Below, one piece after another: positions 16,168 through 26,200 of a DNA stretch of 64,000 nt. The stretch spans positions 2,418,001-2,482,000 of the forward strand of contig NZ_CP061941.1 of the NCBI RefSeq assembly GCF_014805825.1. Reading direction: 5' to 3'. The stretch's first letter is position 1. Each line of letters starts with the position of its first letter. A model generated the notes under the pieces. The model had not been told where the DNA came from, did no database searches, and saw nothing but the letters and a program-made list of their open reading frames with translations. The position numbers were made by a program, and so were the translations under genes. Source of the DNA: Marinomonas algicola. GTDB taxonomy: Bacteria > Pseudomonadota > Gammaproteobacteria > Pseudomonadales > Marinomonadaceae.

Positions 16168-17100
16168 TTATCTTTTGCTTTCTTCAATCGCAGAAGAAAA
16201 ATCACTAACATTGCCAATACTAGACGCTTCTAACCCTTTGACAATGCGTTTATTTAAGCCTGTCAGCACTTTTCCAGGGCCGCATTCAATCATCTTACTT
16301 ACACCCAAACTGGACATTAACGCAACCGATTGAGTCCACAACACAGGTTCACTTAATTGTGAAACAAGGTTCTTTTTAAGCAACTCAGGATCAGAAACCG
16401 CCTCTGCAGAGACGTTTTGTACCAATTTACATACGGGTGATTTGAATTCAATTTTATCTAATTCAGCCGCCAACTTTTCCCCTGCAGGCAACATCAATTC
16501 GCAATGAGAAGGAACACTGACAGGTAGAGGCAACGCGCGCTTCGCACCTGCCTCTTTCATCGCTACCATAGCGAGCTCCACACTTTCTTTTTCGCCTGCA
16601 ATAACAACCTGACCCGGCGAATTAAAGTTTACTGCACTCACCACACCCGCCGTCTCGGAGCATACTTTTACAACAGTCGTATCATCGAGACCTATAATCG
16701 CGGCCATTGCACCTTTCCCTGCAGGCACCGCTTGCTGCATGTATTCTCCACGAAGCCTCACAAGATTCACCGCATCCTTGAATTCCATAGCACCAGCACA
16801 TACTAAGGCGGAATATTCACCGAGGCTATGTCCAGCTAGGTACTCAGGCAATCCACCTTGCTGCTCACCCCACAAACGCCATAATGCAACACTTGAAGTT
16901 AATAATGCTGGTTGCGTTTTATCCGTCTGAGATAAGGACTCTGCATCATTTTGCACTAAATCCCATAAGTCGTATCCCAGAACCTCGGATGCCTCTTTAA
17001 ACGTCGCTTGAATAATTGGATACGCCAAGGCTAAATCAGCCAACATACCTATCTGCTGCGAACCTTGACCTGGAAATACAAACGCTAATGTAGAATTCAT
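16168..17100 (-). CDS. fabD: Malonyl-CoA:ACP transacylase
   Basis: 310 aa. Oxyanion-hole FPGQGSQ (residues 9-15), nucleophile S92 in AGHSLGEYSALV, and the downstream SVPSHCELM with the catalytic His. It loads malonyl groups onto AcpP. The start overlaps the plsX stop by one base, so the two are translationally coupled. In E. coli fabH lies between these genes; here there is no room for it. Confidence 0.98.
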   Translation of the reverse strand: MNSTLAFVFPGQGSQQIGMLADLALAYPIIQATFKEASEVLGYDLWDLVQNDAESLSQTDKTQPALLTSSVALWRLWGEQQGGLPEYLAGHSLGEYSALVCAGAMEFKDAVNLVRLRGEYMQQAVPAGKGAMAAIIGLDDTTVVKVCSETAGVVSAVNFNSPGQVVIAGEKESVELAMVAMKEAGAKRALPLPVSVPSHCELMLPAGEKLAAELDKIEFKSPVCKLVQNVSAEAVSDPELLKKNLVSQLSEPVLWTQSVALMSSLGVSKMIECGPGKVLTGLNKRIVKGLEASSIGNVSDFSSAIEESKR

Positions 17101-18038
17101 TAAACAACCTCTTTATTTATCTTGGCAGAAATTTTTTCGTGCAAATTATTTTTTGCCATCTCGATTCCATATTCAACGGCACCAGTTAGCGCTATCGCAT
17201 CTGAGCCGCCATGACCTTTAACAACATTGCCACCAACGCCCACCAGACATGCACCATGATTGCGCCCACCCTTAAATAAAGAATGAATAATATCTTTATC
17301 ATGACTGGCATTTAATTCTGTGTTGATGAAGGACAACAAACCTTCGGATGCTTTTAAAACGGCATTCCCAACCATGCCATCGCATACAATGACATTTTTC
17401 TCCCCTTTGAATATCTCATCTCCTTCGGCGTAGCCAGCATACACTGGCCAAGATCGCCTACTTAATGCCCTATCCACTTCTCGAATAACAGAGCTACCTT
17501 TACTTGACTCAACACCGACATTAAGCAACCCTACATGAGCTATTTGATTACCACATGCTTCAATGTAGGCCGCACCTAAGCAGGCAAAACCTTCAAGCAT
17601 GGTTGCTTGACAATGAACGTTTGCCCCTAAATCCACCAGACAACGTAATGGGGCGCTACCTAATTCACGAATAAGAGCAGGGTACAACCTTGGGCGAACG
17701 AGCCCTAAAATAAAACGAGATAAGGCAACCATCACCCCAGTATTGCCGACTGTAACAACCACATCATGCTCTTTGCTTGAAAGGCTTTTGAGCGCTTTGT
17801 ATAAGGTAGTTTCTTTGCGACGAAATAAGGCTCTATCAACGATGTCATCTTGTAAAATATAATCGGAGCAAGAGACGGTAGAAATAGGTAGATTAGATGA
17901 ATTAACAGGGGAATAAGATTCGTGATGATAGATTGAGATATCTACATCATCATATTTTTTAAGTACTTCGAGAGCACTCTCAAAAGCAATGCGGGGACCT
18001 AAGTCCCCGCCCATAGCGTCTATAGCTACCCTAATCAT
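17100..18038 (-). CDS. plsX: Phosphate acyltransferase PlsX
   Basis: 312 aa, slightly shorter than E. coli PlsX (356). Makes acyl-phosphate from acyl-ACP for phosphatidic acid synthesis. Start region MIRVAIDAMGGDLGP and the blocks VVTVGNTGVMVALSRF, LVDLGANVHC and LLNVGVESSKGS are typical; the C-terminal GGNVVKGHGGSDA is present. It is coupled to fabD and follows rpmF. Residue HGSSDA of many homologues is HGGSDA here. Confidence 0.96.
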   Translation of the reverse strand: MIRVAIDAMGGDLGPRIAFESALEVLKKYDDVDISIYHHESYSPVNSSNLPISTVSCSDYILQDDIVDRALFRRKETTLYKALKSLSSKEHDVVVTVGNTGVMVALSRFILGLVRPRLYPALIRELGSAPLRCLVDLGANVHCQATMLEGFACLGAAYIEACGNQIAHVGLLNVGVESSKGSSVIREVDRALSRRSWPVYAGYAEGDEIFKGEKNVIVCDGMVGNAVLKASEGLLSFINTELNASHDKDIIHSLFKGGRNHGACLVGVGGNVVKGHGGSDAIALTGAVEYGIEMAKNNLHEKISAKINKEVV

Positions 18039-18052
18039 ACTGGGTATCTTAG

Positions 18053-18232
18053 TTATTCACCTTTTGGGGTGATAACTTGACGACCACGGTAAAAACCATC
18101 AGCAGATACATGGTGACGACGGTGAATTTCACCAGTAGATTGCTCTACAGATAAAGTTGGTCCAGTCAATGCATCATGTGAACGACGTTGGCCGCGGCGT
18201 GAACGAGTCACTTTACTTTTTTGTACTGCCAT
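18053..18232 (-). CDS. rpmF: Ribosomal protein L32
   Basis: 59 aa, starting MAVQKSKVTRSRRGQRRSHD and ending RQVITPKGE; the usual length is 57-60. It has no cysteine, so it is the zinc-free form. It lies between yceD and plsX, the conserved place for L32 in gammaproteobacteria, with a GGAGCTCC-type ribosome binding site ahead of the ATG. Confidence 0.98.
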   Translation of the reverse strand: MAVQKSKVTRSRRGQRRSHDALTGPTLSVEQSTGEIHRRHHVSADGFYRGRQVITPKGE

Positions 18233-18247
18233 TTTGGAGCTCCTAAC

Positions 18248-18772
18248 TTACTTGGCTTTTAATTCTGCCAAAATACTAAATGGATTCGGTTTAATTACCT
18301 CATCCTCTGCGTCATCGGTAGACGATGCGTACTTTAAAGCTGCTGGGTTGCAACCACTTTCTTGATGATAAGCGACTATAGGCAAAGCAAGAAGTAATTC
18401 TTCCTCTACCAATTTCGACAAAACAACTTCTCCATTGGTCATGACAACTGGATCATATTCTTCAGGAATTTTCTTTGCATGGTCTTCGTCATAAACAAAA
18501 GCCAAACTTAGATCAATATCCAAGTCATATGACACAGGCCCAAGGCATCTTTGACAGATGATTTGAACTTGTGATTTTAAATTGCCCGTCGCAATATAGC
18601 GCCGATCTTCGTCCACTTTAAAGTCCAGATGAACAACAACTTCCCCAACATCTGATGCCAAGGCAGCGCAAAGCTCCTTAAGCTGGTTAAGGGGCAAAAT
18701 ACCACTGATAGAGAGCTCATGATTCGCTTCTCTGCGTGGATCGAAATATTTAGGTAAAGAGTCATTCAACAT
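18248..18772 (-). CDS. yceD: YceD family protein (DUF177)
   Basis: 174 aa, as E. coli YceD (173), which is needed for normal 23S rRNA levels. The conserved CQRCLGP motif (about residues 74-80) and the C-terminal NPFSILAELK are visible. First gene of the yceD-rpmF-plsX-fab transcript, divergent from maf. Confidence 0.95.
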   Translation of the reverse strand: MLNDSLPKYFDPRREANHELSISGILPLNQLKELCAALASDVGEVVVHLDFKVDEDRRYIATGNLKSQVQIICQRCLGPVSYDLDIDLSLAFVYDEDHAKKIPEEYDPVVMTNGEVVLSKLVEEELLLALPIVAYHQESGCNPAALKYASSTDDAEDEVIKPNPFSILAELKAK

Positions 18773-18910
18773 GGCGGCAAATAATATTGATAAGAGGCCC
18801 GATTGTCAAAGCAAGAATATTCTAAATGCATCTTTTTTATGCTTTTATAAGAATTAAAGTGTAAATTGTATGACTTTAAAGCAATTCCTAACAAAAAAGA
18901 GAGAAACTTT

Positions 18911-19519
18911 GTGAAAGCACCTCTGATTTTGGCGTCCTCCTCTCCTTATAGAAAACAACTTTTAGAACGGCTGCACCTGGATTTCATTTGCATCTCGCCA
19001 GATATAAATGAAACAGCAAAACAAAACGAAACCGCTTACGAACTTGTCAATAGACTCGCCTATGAGAAAGCGTCTGCGGTTAATAGCCAATGTAAAGGCA
19101 ATGGAATTATTATTGCGTCGGATCAAGTTGCGTTATTAGATAGGGTTATTTTAGGCAAACCTCATACACCGGCAAATGCCATAAAACAATTATCCCAGTT
19201 TAATGGAAAGAAAGTCACCTTCCTCACCAGTTTGTATGTACTCAACAGCACAACAGGTCAGTACGAAAGTGCCACTGATGAATACCATGTGTATTTTCGG
19301 AACTTAACTCAAGCTGAAATTGAAAATTACATAAAAATAGAATCGCCACTCAATTGCGCAGGAAGTTTTAAATGCGAGGGGTTGGGCGCCACGCTCTTTA
19401 CTAAAATGGAAGGCAATGATCCGACCGGCTTAATTGGCTTACCATTGATCACCCTTTCCGAGCTACTTAGAAAACATGGCGTTAACCCACTAACCCAATT
19501 ACCAAAAGCCATTAGTTGA
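18911..19519 (+). CDS. Maf-like nucleotide pyrophosphatase (YceF type)
   Basis: 202 aa from GTG 18911; an in-frame ATG 45 bases upstream would add an extension that the family lacks. The family start ILASSSPYRKQLLERL, the catalytic region IIASDQVALL and the C-terminal GLIGLPL are present. Maf proteins of this subgroup (with SDQ) hydrolyse non-canonical or modified nucleotides such as m7GTP. The location opposite yceD-rpmF is conserved. Confidence 0.93.
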   Translation: MKAPLILASSSPYRKQLLERLHLDFICISPDINETAKQNETAYELVNRLAYEKASAVNSQCKGNGIIIASDQVALLDRVILGKPHTPANAIKQLSQFNGKKVTFLTSLYVLNSTTGQYESATDEYHVYFRNLTQAEIENYIKIESPLNCAGSFKCEGLGATLFTKMEGNDPTGLIGLPLITLSELLRKHGVNPLTQLPKAIS

Positions 19520-19536
19520 AAACAAACGTTAAATCA

Positions 19537-19582
19537 TCCCTTCCCTTTTGCAAGCCGTAAACTTAAATCAAAAAGGAAGGGA
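19537..19582. terminator. Hairpin between maf and sppA
   Basis: TCCCTTCCCTTTT and AAAAGGAAGGGA pair with one bulge, with about 20 bases in the loop. It lies between two convergent genes and could end either transcript. Confidence 0.5.
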
Positions 19583-19589
19583 CATGTCT

Positions 19590-20612
19590 TCAGTGCATTT
19601 TAACGGTTGAAACAAGCTCTAAAATCACACCGACCCCAATGGATTTGGCGAACTCTTCCCACGGCTCTTTTCGAGGTTCGAAGTATACAACGTCAACGCC
19701 TTCAAACTTACTATCTAGAACCTTATGAAAACTCATCAAGCCATCTGACAACCCCATATTGACTGATTGCGCACCAGAAAACACCATCCCAGAAAACACA
19801 TCTTGCGTTTCTTTAAGCCTTGCACCACGCCCATCTTTAACCGCCGTTATAAATTGCTGATGCGTTTCATCTAAAACCGCCTGCCATTTGGCTTTAGCCT
19901 CTTCTGTCATAGGCACAAAAGGATCCATAAAAGCTTTATTTTCCCCAGAAGTAAAAGTTCTTCGCTGAACACCTATTTTTTCAATCAAGCCAGATAAATC
20001 AAAACCGGATGAAATAACACCTATTGAACCGAGCAAACTGGCCTTATCGACGTAAATCTCATCAGCCGCAGAGGCAATGTAGTAACCGCCTGAGGCCGCC
20101 ATGTCTTCCACAACAACAATGACTGGCACGGCAGGGTGAGACAGCTTTTTCTCTTTAATCGCATCATAAATAATGCCAGAGTGAACCGGACTGCCTCCAG
20201 GACTATTTAATCGAAGCACCACACCATGCAACTTAGATTCTTCATAAGCCTCGTTTAAGAGCTTAACAACAACATCAGAATCGATCTGTTCGCCCGAACC
20301 AATGACACCCGTTAACGGCAACACAGCCACAAAAGGTTTACTAATGGCACTCTCGCTGTAATCTACTTGATTGAAAGTAACAAAAATCGCAACCGCAAAT
20401 AGGGCCAAAAAAGCAAATCTAAAAAAAATCTTCCAACGCCTAGCACGACGCTTTTCTTGAACATTCTCTGATAACACTTTCTCTAATAATGCGTAAACAG
20501 AACGCCCCGTATCAGACTCACCTTTACTTTTCGGCGATATCTTTGAACGCCCATCATCTTCCAGCAACTCCATTTGCCCTTTAACGCTATCCTCTTCCTC
20601 AGTCCAACTCAT
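19590..20612 (-). CDS. sppA: Signal peptide peptidase SppA-type (S49)
   Basis: 340 aa, the short single-domain form rather than the 67K double form of E. coli. A membrane segment (about residues 63-83, FFRFAFLALFAVAIFVTF) follows a charged cytoplasmic part. The catalytic serine lies in VEDMAASGGYYIASAAD and the likely base lysine in RRTFTSGENKAF. It degrades signal peptide remnants in the inner membrane. Its start overlaps the HAD phosphatase stop (ATGA). Confidence 0.93.
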   Translation of the reverse strand: MSWTEEEDSVKGQMELLEDDGRSKISPKSKGESDTGRSVYALLEKVLSENVQEKRRARRWKIFFRFAFLALFAVAIFVTFNQVDYSESAISKPFVAVLPLTGVIGSGEQIDSDVVVKLLNEAYEESKLHGVVLRLNSPGGSPVHSGIIYDAIKEKKLSHPAVPVIVVVEDMAASGGYYIASAADEIYVDKASLLGSIGVISSGFDLSGLIEKIGVQRRTFTSGENKAFMDPFVPMTEEAKAKWQAVLDETHQQFITAVKDGRGARLKETQDVFSGMVFSGAQSVNMGLSDGLMSFHKVLDSKFEGVDVVYFEPRKEPWEEFAKSIGVGVILELVSTVKMH

Positions 20613-21259
20613 ACATTATTCCCAACTACATCTATTAATTTAGAAAAATCATCCATTACAGTAAGCGGCCCGCAATTACGTAAACGTTCTTTTTGATGCG
20701 CCCCATAACTCACACCAACCGATGGCATTCCAATCGCTTTCGCCATCATAAGATCATACTCTGTATCACCAACCATCACAGCCTGATGAACTGAAACACC
20801 TAGCTCATCAAGCAATTCCTGAAGCATTAATGGGTCTGGCTTTGACTTTGTTTCATCCGCACATCGAGTCGCCGCAAAATAATGCTCCGTATGCGTTTCT
20901 TTAAGCGCCCTATTTAAGCCTCTGCGAGATTTTCCTGTGGCAACAGCCATTAGAAAACCTTGAGACTTTAAATGCTCAAGCACTTTCATTACGCCATGAT
21001 AAGCAAGAGGCGTATCATAATCGCCGGCCATAAAAATGCGTTTGTACTCCTCTATAACCTGCATTTTTTTCTCTTGCGACTCTTCAGGCCAAACTTTTTC
21101 AGTGGCCTCAGCCAGACCAAGCCCTATAATTTCCTTAATATCATTAGGCACTCGATTCGCAACCCCAACCTTTTTACCAGCCAAAATCATGCAATTACAA
21201 ATCACCTCAATCGAGTCGAATAAGGTTCCATCCCAATCAAAAATCACCAACTTAATCAT
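20609..21259 (-). CDS. HAD-superfamily phosphatase, Gph-like
   Basis: 216 aa from ATG 21259, just ahead of MIKLVIFDWDGTLFDS; the frame opens 7 codons upstream without support. HAD motif I DWDGTLFDS, motif II AVATGKSRRGL, motif III KPDPLML and motif IV MVGDTEYDLMMAKAIG are intact. It resembles phosphoglycolate phosphatase-like enzymes; in pseudomonads the same gene sits between sppA and rluC. The substrate is unproven. Confidence 0.93.
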   Translation of the reverse strand: MIKLVIFDWDGTLFDSIEVICNCMILAGKKVGVANRVPNDIKEIIGLGLAEATEKVWPEESQEKKMQVIEEYKRIFMAGDYDTPLAYHGVMKVLEHLKSQGFLMAVATGKSRRGLNRALKETHTEHYFAATRCADETKSKPDPLMLQELLDELGVSVHQAVMVGDTEYDLMMAKAIGMPSVGVSYGAHQKERLRNCGPLTVMDDFSKLIDVVGNNV

Positions 21260-21327
21260 TTCAAGCCTTAATATAATCACTACAAAACAGGTAAGATACG
21301 CACTTCAATACATTATGGAGCACTTTT

Positions 21328-21744
21328 ATGCCTGTAACATTAGATATCAATACCTTTTCCATTGACCAAACTATTGAAACAACCAACACAACAACAAAAG
21401 AAGACGTTCATTTATTCGCCCAAGTCACCGGCGATACGAACCCAGTTCACTTAGACGATGACTATGCCGCCACAACAAGTTTTGGCAAAACCATTGCTCA
21501 CGGCATGCTAACCGCCGGTTTCATCTCCGCCGCCATAGGCACAAGACTACCTGGTCCAGGCTGCATTTACCTAGAACAGAGCCTTAAATTTAGAGCCCCT
21601 GTTTTCATTGGCGATACGGTGACAACACGCTTAACCATTGTCGATATCAATGTTCGACGAAAACGCCTGACATTAAAAACAGAATGCATCGTCAATGACA
21701 AAGTGGTCGTCAGCGGTGAAGCCGTAATTATGATACCTATCTAA
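21328..21744 (+). CDS. MaoC-like (R)-specific enoyl-CoA hydratase
   Basis: 138 aa single hot-dog domain. The catalytic D36 and H41 lie in FAQVTGDTNPVHLDDDYA, followed by the family stretches FGKTIAHGMLTAGFIS and FRAPVFIGDTV. It would hydrate trans-2-enoyl-CoA, as PhaJ does. It is inserted between the gph-like gene and rluC, where pseudomonads have none, and stands alone on the plus strand. Confidence 0.9.
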   Translation: MPVTLDINTFSIDQTIETTNTTTKEDVHLFAQVTGDTNPVHLDDDYAATTSFGKTIAHGMLTAGFISAAIGTRLPGPGCIYLEQSLKFRAPVFIGDTVTTRLTIVDINVRRKRLTLKTECIVNDKVVVSGEAVIMIPI

Positions 21745-21796
21745 AACAACTCTTTTTGCCTCAAACACCTTACAGCCCTCATTCATTAGAAGCGTC

Positions 21797-22768
21797 CTAT
21801 CCATGAACCGAAGCTAAAGAATGATTCATTAAATCGCGCCATTGATCATCTAATGGCGCCTCTAATAGCATCCTTTCTTCTTGTAAATTGAAATCCAAAC
21901 GCGTGGCATGCAAACACAATCTTTTGAATCCTAATGACTTAGCAAGTTTTAACTCATCATCGGAGGAGTATTTATCGTCTCCAACAATAGAGTGGCCAGC
22001 ATATTGGGCATGCACTCTAATCTGATGCGTTCTTCCCGTTACTGGCTCACATTCAATGAGACTAAAACCTTCAAATTGTCTCACCAACTTAAATCGAGTG
22101 AGACTTTCCTTACCATCTGGATGAACCTTCACAACTCGCTCACCCGATTTCAACTCATTTTTAAGCAAAGGAGCATTGACCTGTAACTTACGCTTTGACC
22201 AATTTCCATGAACAAGGGCAAGGTAAGTTTTTTGTATTCCCTCCTTTTCTCTTAAAGCGGTATGCAGCTCTTTTAATACTGAGCGTTTTTTTGCAATCAT
22301 AATTAACCCAGAGGTATCACGATCAAGCCGATGAACCAGTTCAACGAATTTCTCTAACGGTCGTATTTGACGAATCACCTCCACCAAACCAAAACTCAAC
22401 CCGCTACCACCATGGACGGCCAAGCCTGAAGGTTTATTAATCACCATCAATTTTTTATCTTCAAAAACGATTCTGCCTTCAATTTCATTTTTTAATCGAT
22501 CAGATACTGTCGGTTTTTCAGAAGCAGGCTCAAGTCGTATCGGTGCGATTCTGATAAGATCGCCGGACTGTAATCGAACCTCAGGCTTAACTCGCTTTTT
22601 ATTAACCCTAACCTCTCCTTTCCTTAAAAGGTTGTATATCCTACCTTTTGGTACACCTTTTAGATGCGTCATTAAAAAATTGTCTACTCTTTGATCATGG
22701 TTATTTTCATCAATAGTGACAAATGTGACTTTAGAATAGTCTGTATTATTTCGTTCTGAGTTAGACAT
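21797..22768 (-). CDS. rluC: 23S rRNA pseudouridine synthase RluC
   Basis: 323 aa from ATG 22768 (the frame opens two codons earlier with TTG). An S4 RNA-binding domain (QRVDNFLMTHLKGVPKGRIYNLLRKGEVRVN) precedes the catalytic domain with VHRLDRDTSGLIMIAKK, where the aspartate after RL is catalytic. It modifies positions 955, 2504 and 2580 of 23S rRNA in E. coli. It is divergent from rne, the conserved gammaproteobacterial arrangement. Confidence 0.96.
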   Translation of the reverse strand: MSNSERNNTDYSKVTFVTIDENNHDQRVDNFLMTHLKGVPKGRIYNLLRKGEVRVNKKRVKPEVRLQSGDLIRIAPIRLEPASEKPTVSDRLKNEIEGRIVFEDKKLMVINKPSGLAVHGGSGLSFGLVEVIRQIRPLEKFVELVHRLDRDTSGLIMIAKKRSVLKELHTALREKEGIQKTYLALVHGNWSKRKLQVNAPLLKNELKSGERVVKVHPDGKESLTRFKLVRQFEGFSLIECEPVTGRTHQIRVHAQYAGHSIVGDDKYSSDDELKLAKSLGFKRLCLHATRLDFNLQEERMLLEAPLDDQWRDLMNHSLASVHG

Positions 22769-22830
22769 AACCAAAGAATGGTTTCCTTTATAATTGAAGC
22801 ACTTAGTTTTTACTGTTATATTCTATACCA

Positions 22831-22924
22831 CAGAGGGTAAGAGGCACCAAAACGCCTCGAAGAACAAAAGAATTATACAAAGAACACCGCTAGAGCGACA
22901 CTCTAGTCCACTATCTTACCTCTG
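22831..22924 (+). ncRNA. Structured rne 5' leader
   Basis: Within the 483-base gap between rluC and rne, CAGAGGGTAA (22831-22840) can pair with TTACCTCTG (22916-22924, one bulge). Inside it are two hairpins: GAGGC/GCCTC (22841-22845/22854-22858) and CTAGAG/CTCTAG (22890-22895/22901-22906, loop CGACA). This would be a three-way junction. Known: E. coli rne mRNA is autoregulated through hairpins in its long leader. Inferred: this is the equivalent element. No small gene is seen in the rest of 22775-23251. Confidence 0.6.
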
Positions 22925-23251
22925 TAGAACATAAGCTTAAATAATAAACCGCTTGATTCGGCAAAAACCTTGTCAAGATTAGGTAAATGTCATCCTTGAT
23001 TGTGCAAAAGCTACAGCTCAAATTTTAAATATTCATGAGAGCCATTCAAGGATTCGCATTTTGTTACTATTAAAAGGCATTGATCGCATAAAATCGTTTC
23101 CTTCAAGTTCATAAGAAACGTACGGCGCACTCCAATAGCCCAAGAAAGCAAACGAAATACAATCCTAGGATACGGACTCAAATCCATATTTTGGACATTT
23201 AACTCGTCTTTACAAAGTGAACCGACTCGGCCATATAGAGTTCACACTTAA

Positions 23252-26200
23252 ATGATAAGAATGCTAATTAACGCAACTCAACAAGAAGAGTTGCGAGTCG
23301 CCCTAGTTGACGGCCAACGTTTATACGATCTTGATATCGAATCTGGTTCCCGCGAGCAGAAAAAAGCCAATATATATAAAGGCCGCATCACTCGAATTGA
23401 ACCAAGCCTTGAAGCTGCTTTTGTTGATTTTGGAGCAGATCGTCATGGATTCCTTCCACTTAAAGAAATTTCAAAAACGTATTTTTCTAAAAAGCCAAAC
23501 CATTCTGATGGTCGCATCAACATAAAAGACGTTCTTACTGAAGGTCAAGAAGTGATTGTGCAGGTAGACAAAGAGGAACGCGGCAACAAAGGTGCGGCCT
23601 TAACAACGTTTGTCAGTCTTGCTGGTCGTTATTTAGTCCTTATGCCAAACAACCCTCGTGCAGGCGGAATATCTCGCCGTATTGACGGTGATGACAGAAC
23701 CAACTTGAAAGAAGCCATGTCCGGCCTTAACATGCCAGATAATGGCGGTTTGATTGTTCGCACAGCTGGTGTAGGCCGTTCCACAGAAGAGTTACAATGG
23801 GATTTAGACTATCTAAACACATTATGGCTATCCATCACCCAAGCCGCGACAGAAAAACCCGCTCCTTTCTTAATCTATCAAGAAAGCAACATTGTAATAC
23901 GCGCTATTCGAGATTATTTGCGCGAAGACATCGGTGAAGTATTAATCGATGAAAAAAATGTGTATCAAGACGCCATAAATTTTGTTATGCAAGTTATGCC
24001 CCACTTTAAGTCGCGCATCAAACTGTATACCGATCAAACACCTCTTTTTAACCGCTTCCAAATCGAAACGCAGATTGAAACAGCCTTCCAAAGAGAAGTA
24101 CGTCTTCCTTCCGGTGGATCTATTGTAATTGACCCTACAGAAGCCTTGGTTTCAATCGATATTAACTCAGCCAGAGCAACAAAAGGCGGAGACATTGAAG
24201 AGACCGCACTACAAACCAACCTGGAAGCCGCTGACGAAATTGCTCGCCAACTTCGACTCAGAGATATTGGCGGGCTAGTTGTTATTGATTTCATTGACAT
24301 GACACCAATACGCAACCAAAAAGAAGTCGAAAACCGCATGAAAGATGCTTTAGAAGCAGACCGTGCACGAGTGCAGCTTGGTCGCATCTCTCGCTTCGGA
24401 CTTCTAGAAATGTCGAGACAACGCCTTCGCCCTTCTTTAGGTGAAACCAGTGGTATTGTATGCCCACGCTGTAACGGACAAGGCTTTATTCGTGATATCG
24501 AATCGCTTGGCCTGTCTGTTCTTCGCTTAATAGAAGAGGAGTGCGCAAAAGAACGTACCGCTCAAATTCGTGCCATTTTACCTGTTTCTGTTGCTACCTT
24601 CCTATTAAATGAAAAGCGCACGAACATTGCTAAAATTGAAAAGCGCAATCAAGTACATATTATTCTTGTACCTAACCCTCACATGGAAACACCACACTTT
24701 GAAGTGGAACGCATCCGTGACGACAGTACTTCTGTTATTCAAGATGACAGCAGTTATAACCTAATTGAAGCACCTGTAACACCACCTTACGAGCCTCGTC
24801 AACAAACCGAAGACACTCGTCCTAAGGCGGTTGTTACCAGTATTGCGCCAAAAGCACCGGCACCGGCGGCAGAAGCACCAAAGGCTTCGACAAGCAAAAC
24901 AAAGCCTGCTAACACGGCAAAACCGGGTTTATTTAGCCGTATTATTAACGCTTTATTTGGATCAGATGAAGTCACTGAAACGACAACTGAAACACCTAAA
25001 AAGACACCACCTAAACAAACAACTGAGCGTACTACCAAGAACCCACGTAACGCATCGCGCAACAATAAGCGCAAAGCCAAACATCAGGGATCTTCTACTG
25101 CTGAAGAAACAGAAACTCAAAGCAAATCACGCTCTACTCGCCAAACCCGTCGCGAGCAAGCTGAATCAAGAAGCAAACCATCGCGCAACAATAGAGATGA
25201 CCGTCAGTCAGACGCAAATCGTAACGACTCAAACCGTAACGACTCGTCTAATAACGACAAGAAACCATCACGCGTTGAACGACCTAAGAAAGTTATTCCT
25301 GAAGTGAATGAACGCAAACGCGAAAGAAATAGCAATAAACGTCGTAGCGGAAAATTAAAAGAGGAAGCGCAACTTGCTGAAGAAGTAAAACTACAGCAAA
25401 TTGAAATCGATACTCAGGAAGAAGCCGTAGCCGCTGAAGCAAAAGCAAACAGCAGTAAAAATGCGGACGGTCGCGCACCGAGAGAAAAGCGCAACACCAG
25501 TCGACGTACACGCCGTGGCGCCCAAAACACTGAAAAAGAATCTAATAACGAAGAAAATGCAGAGTTAGCCGAAAATTCAGTCAATAATGAGCCAGTAAAA
25601 GCAGAAGGCAACACACCAGCCAGCACTCAAGAAGTAGACAACCAAACGTCTATTTTAGAAGAGCTTCAAGCGGCTGTAACAGAACCTACTGAAGCAAAAA
25701 AACCAGAAACTGACGCTTTGGCGAACAAACAAACCGAAGCGACTGCGTCTGATAGTGACTCTCGTATAGAAGATAACAACCCTAATAAAAAATTAGACAA
25801 ATCTGAAAATACGGTTTCTGAAAGTGAATTAAATTCTGAAACACTTCAGCCAGAAACAAAGGTCAAGCCAGCCGAGGATCTAGAAGCCGCCGATCAAGCA
25901 AGCCGTAAGACGAAAGAACGCGTTACCCCTAACGTCTCTGAACCTACATCAGTCAACGTCACTGAAGAACCAATAAGCACAACGAGTGAGAATGCTAGCT
26001 CAGAGACAGAAACCTTAAATGTGGATAACACTGAAAAGGCAGACTCAGCCGAAGCGACTCAAAGTGAATCGGTTCATACAGAACCAGAAAATTCGACTGA
26101 AACCCTATCGGCAACTGAAACCGTCGACAGCAACACCATTAAAAGTGCCGTTATCGATACCGAGGAGCCAACAACCTCCCCGGCCGATACAGCAAGCAAT

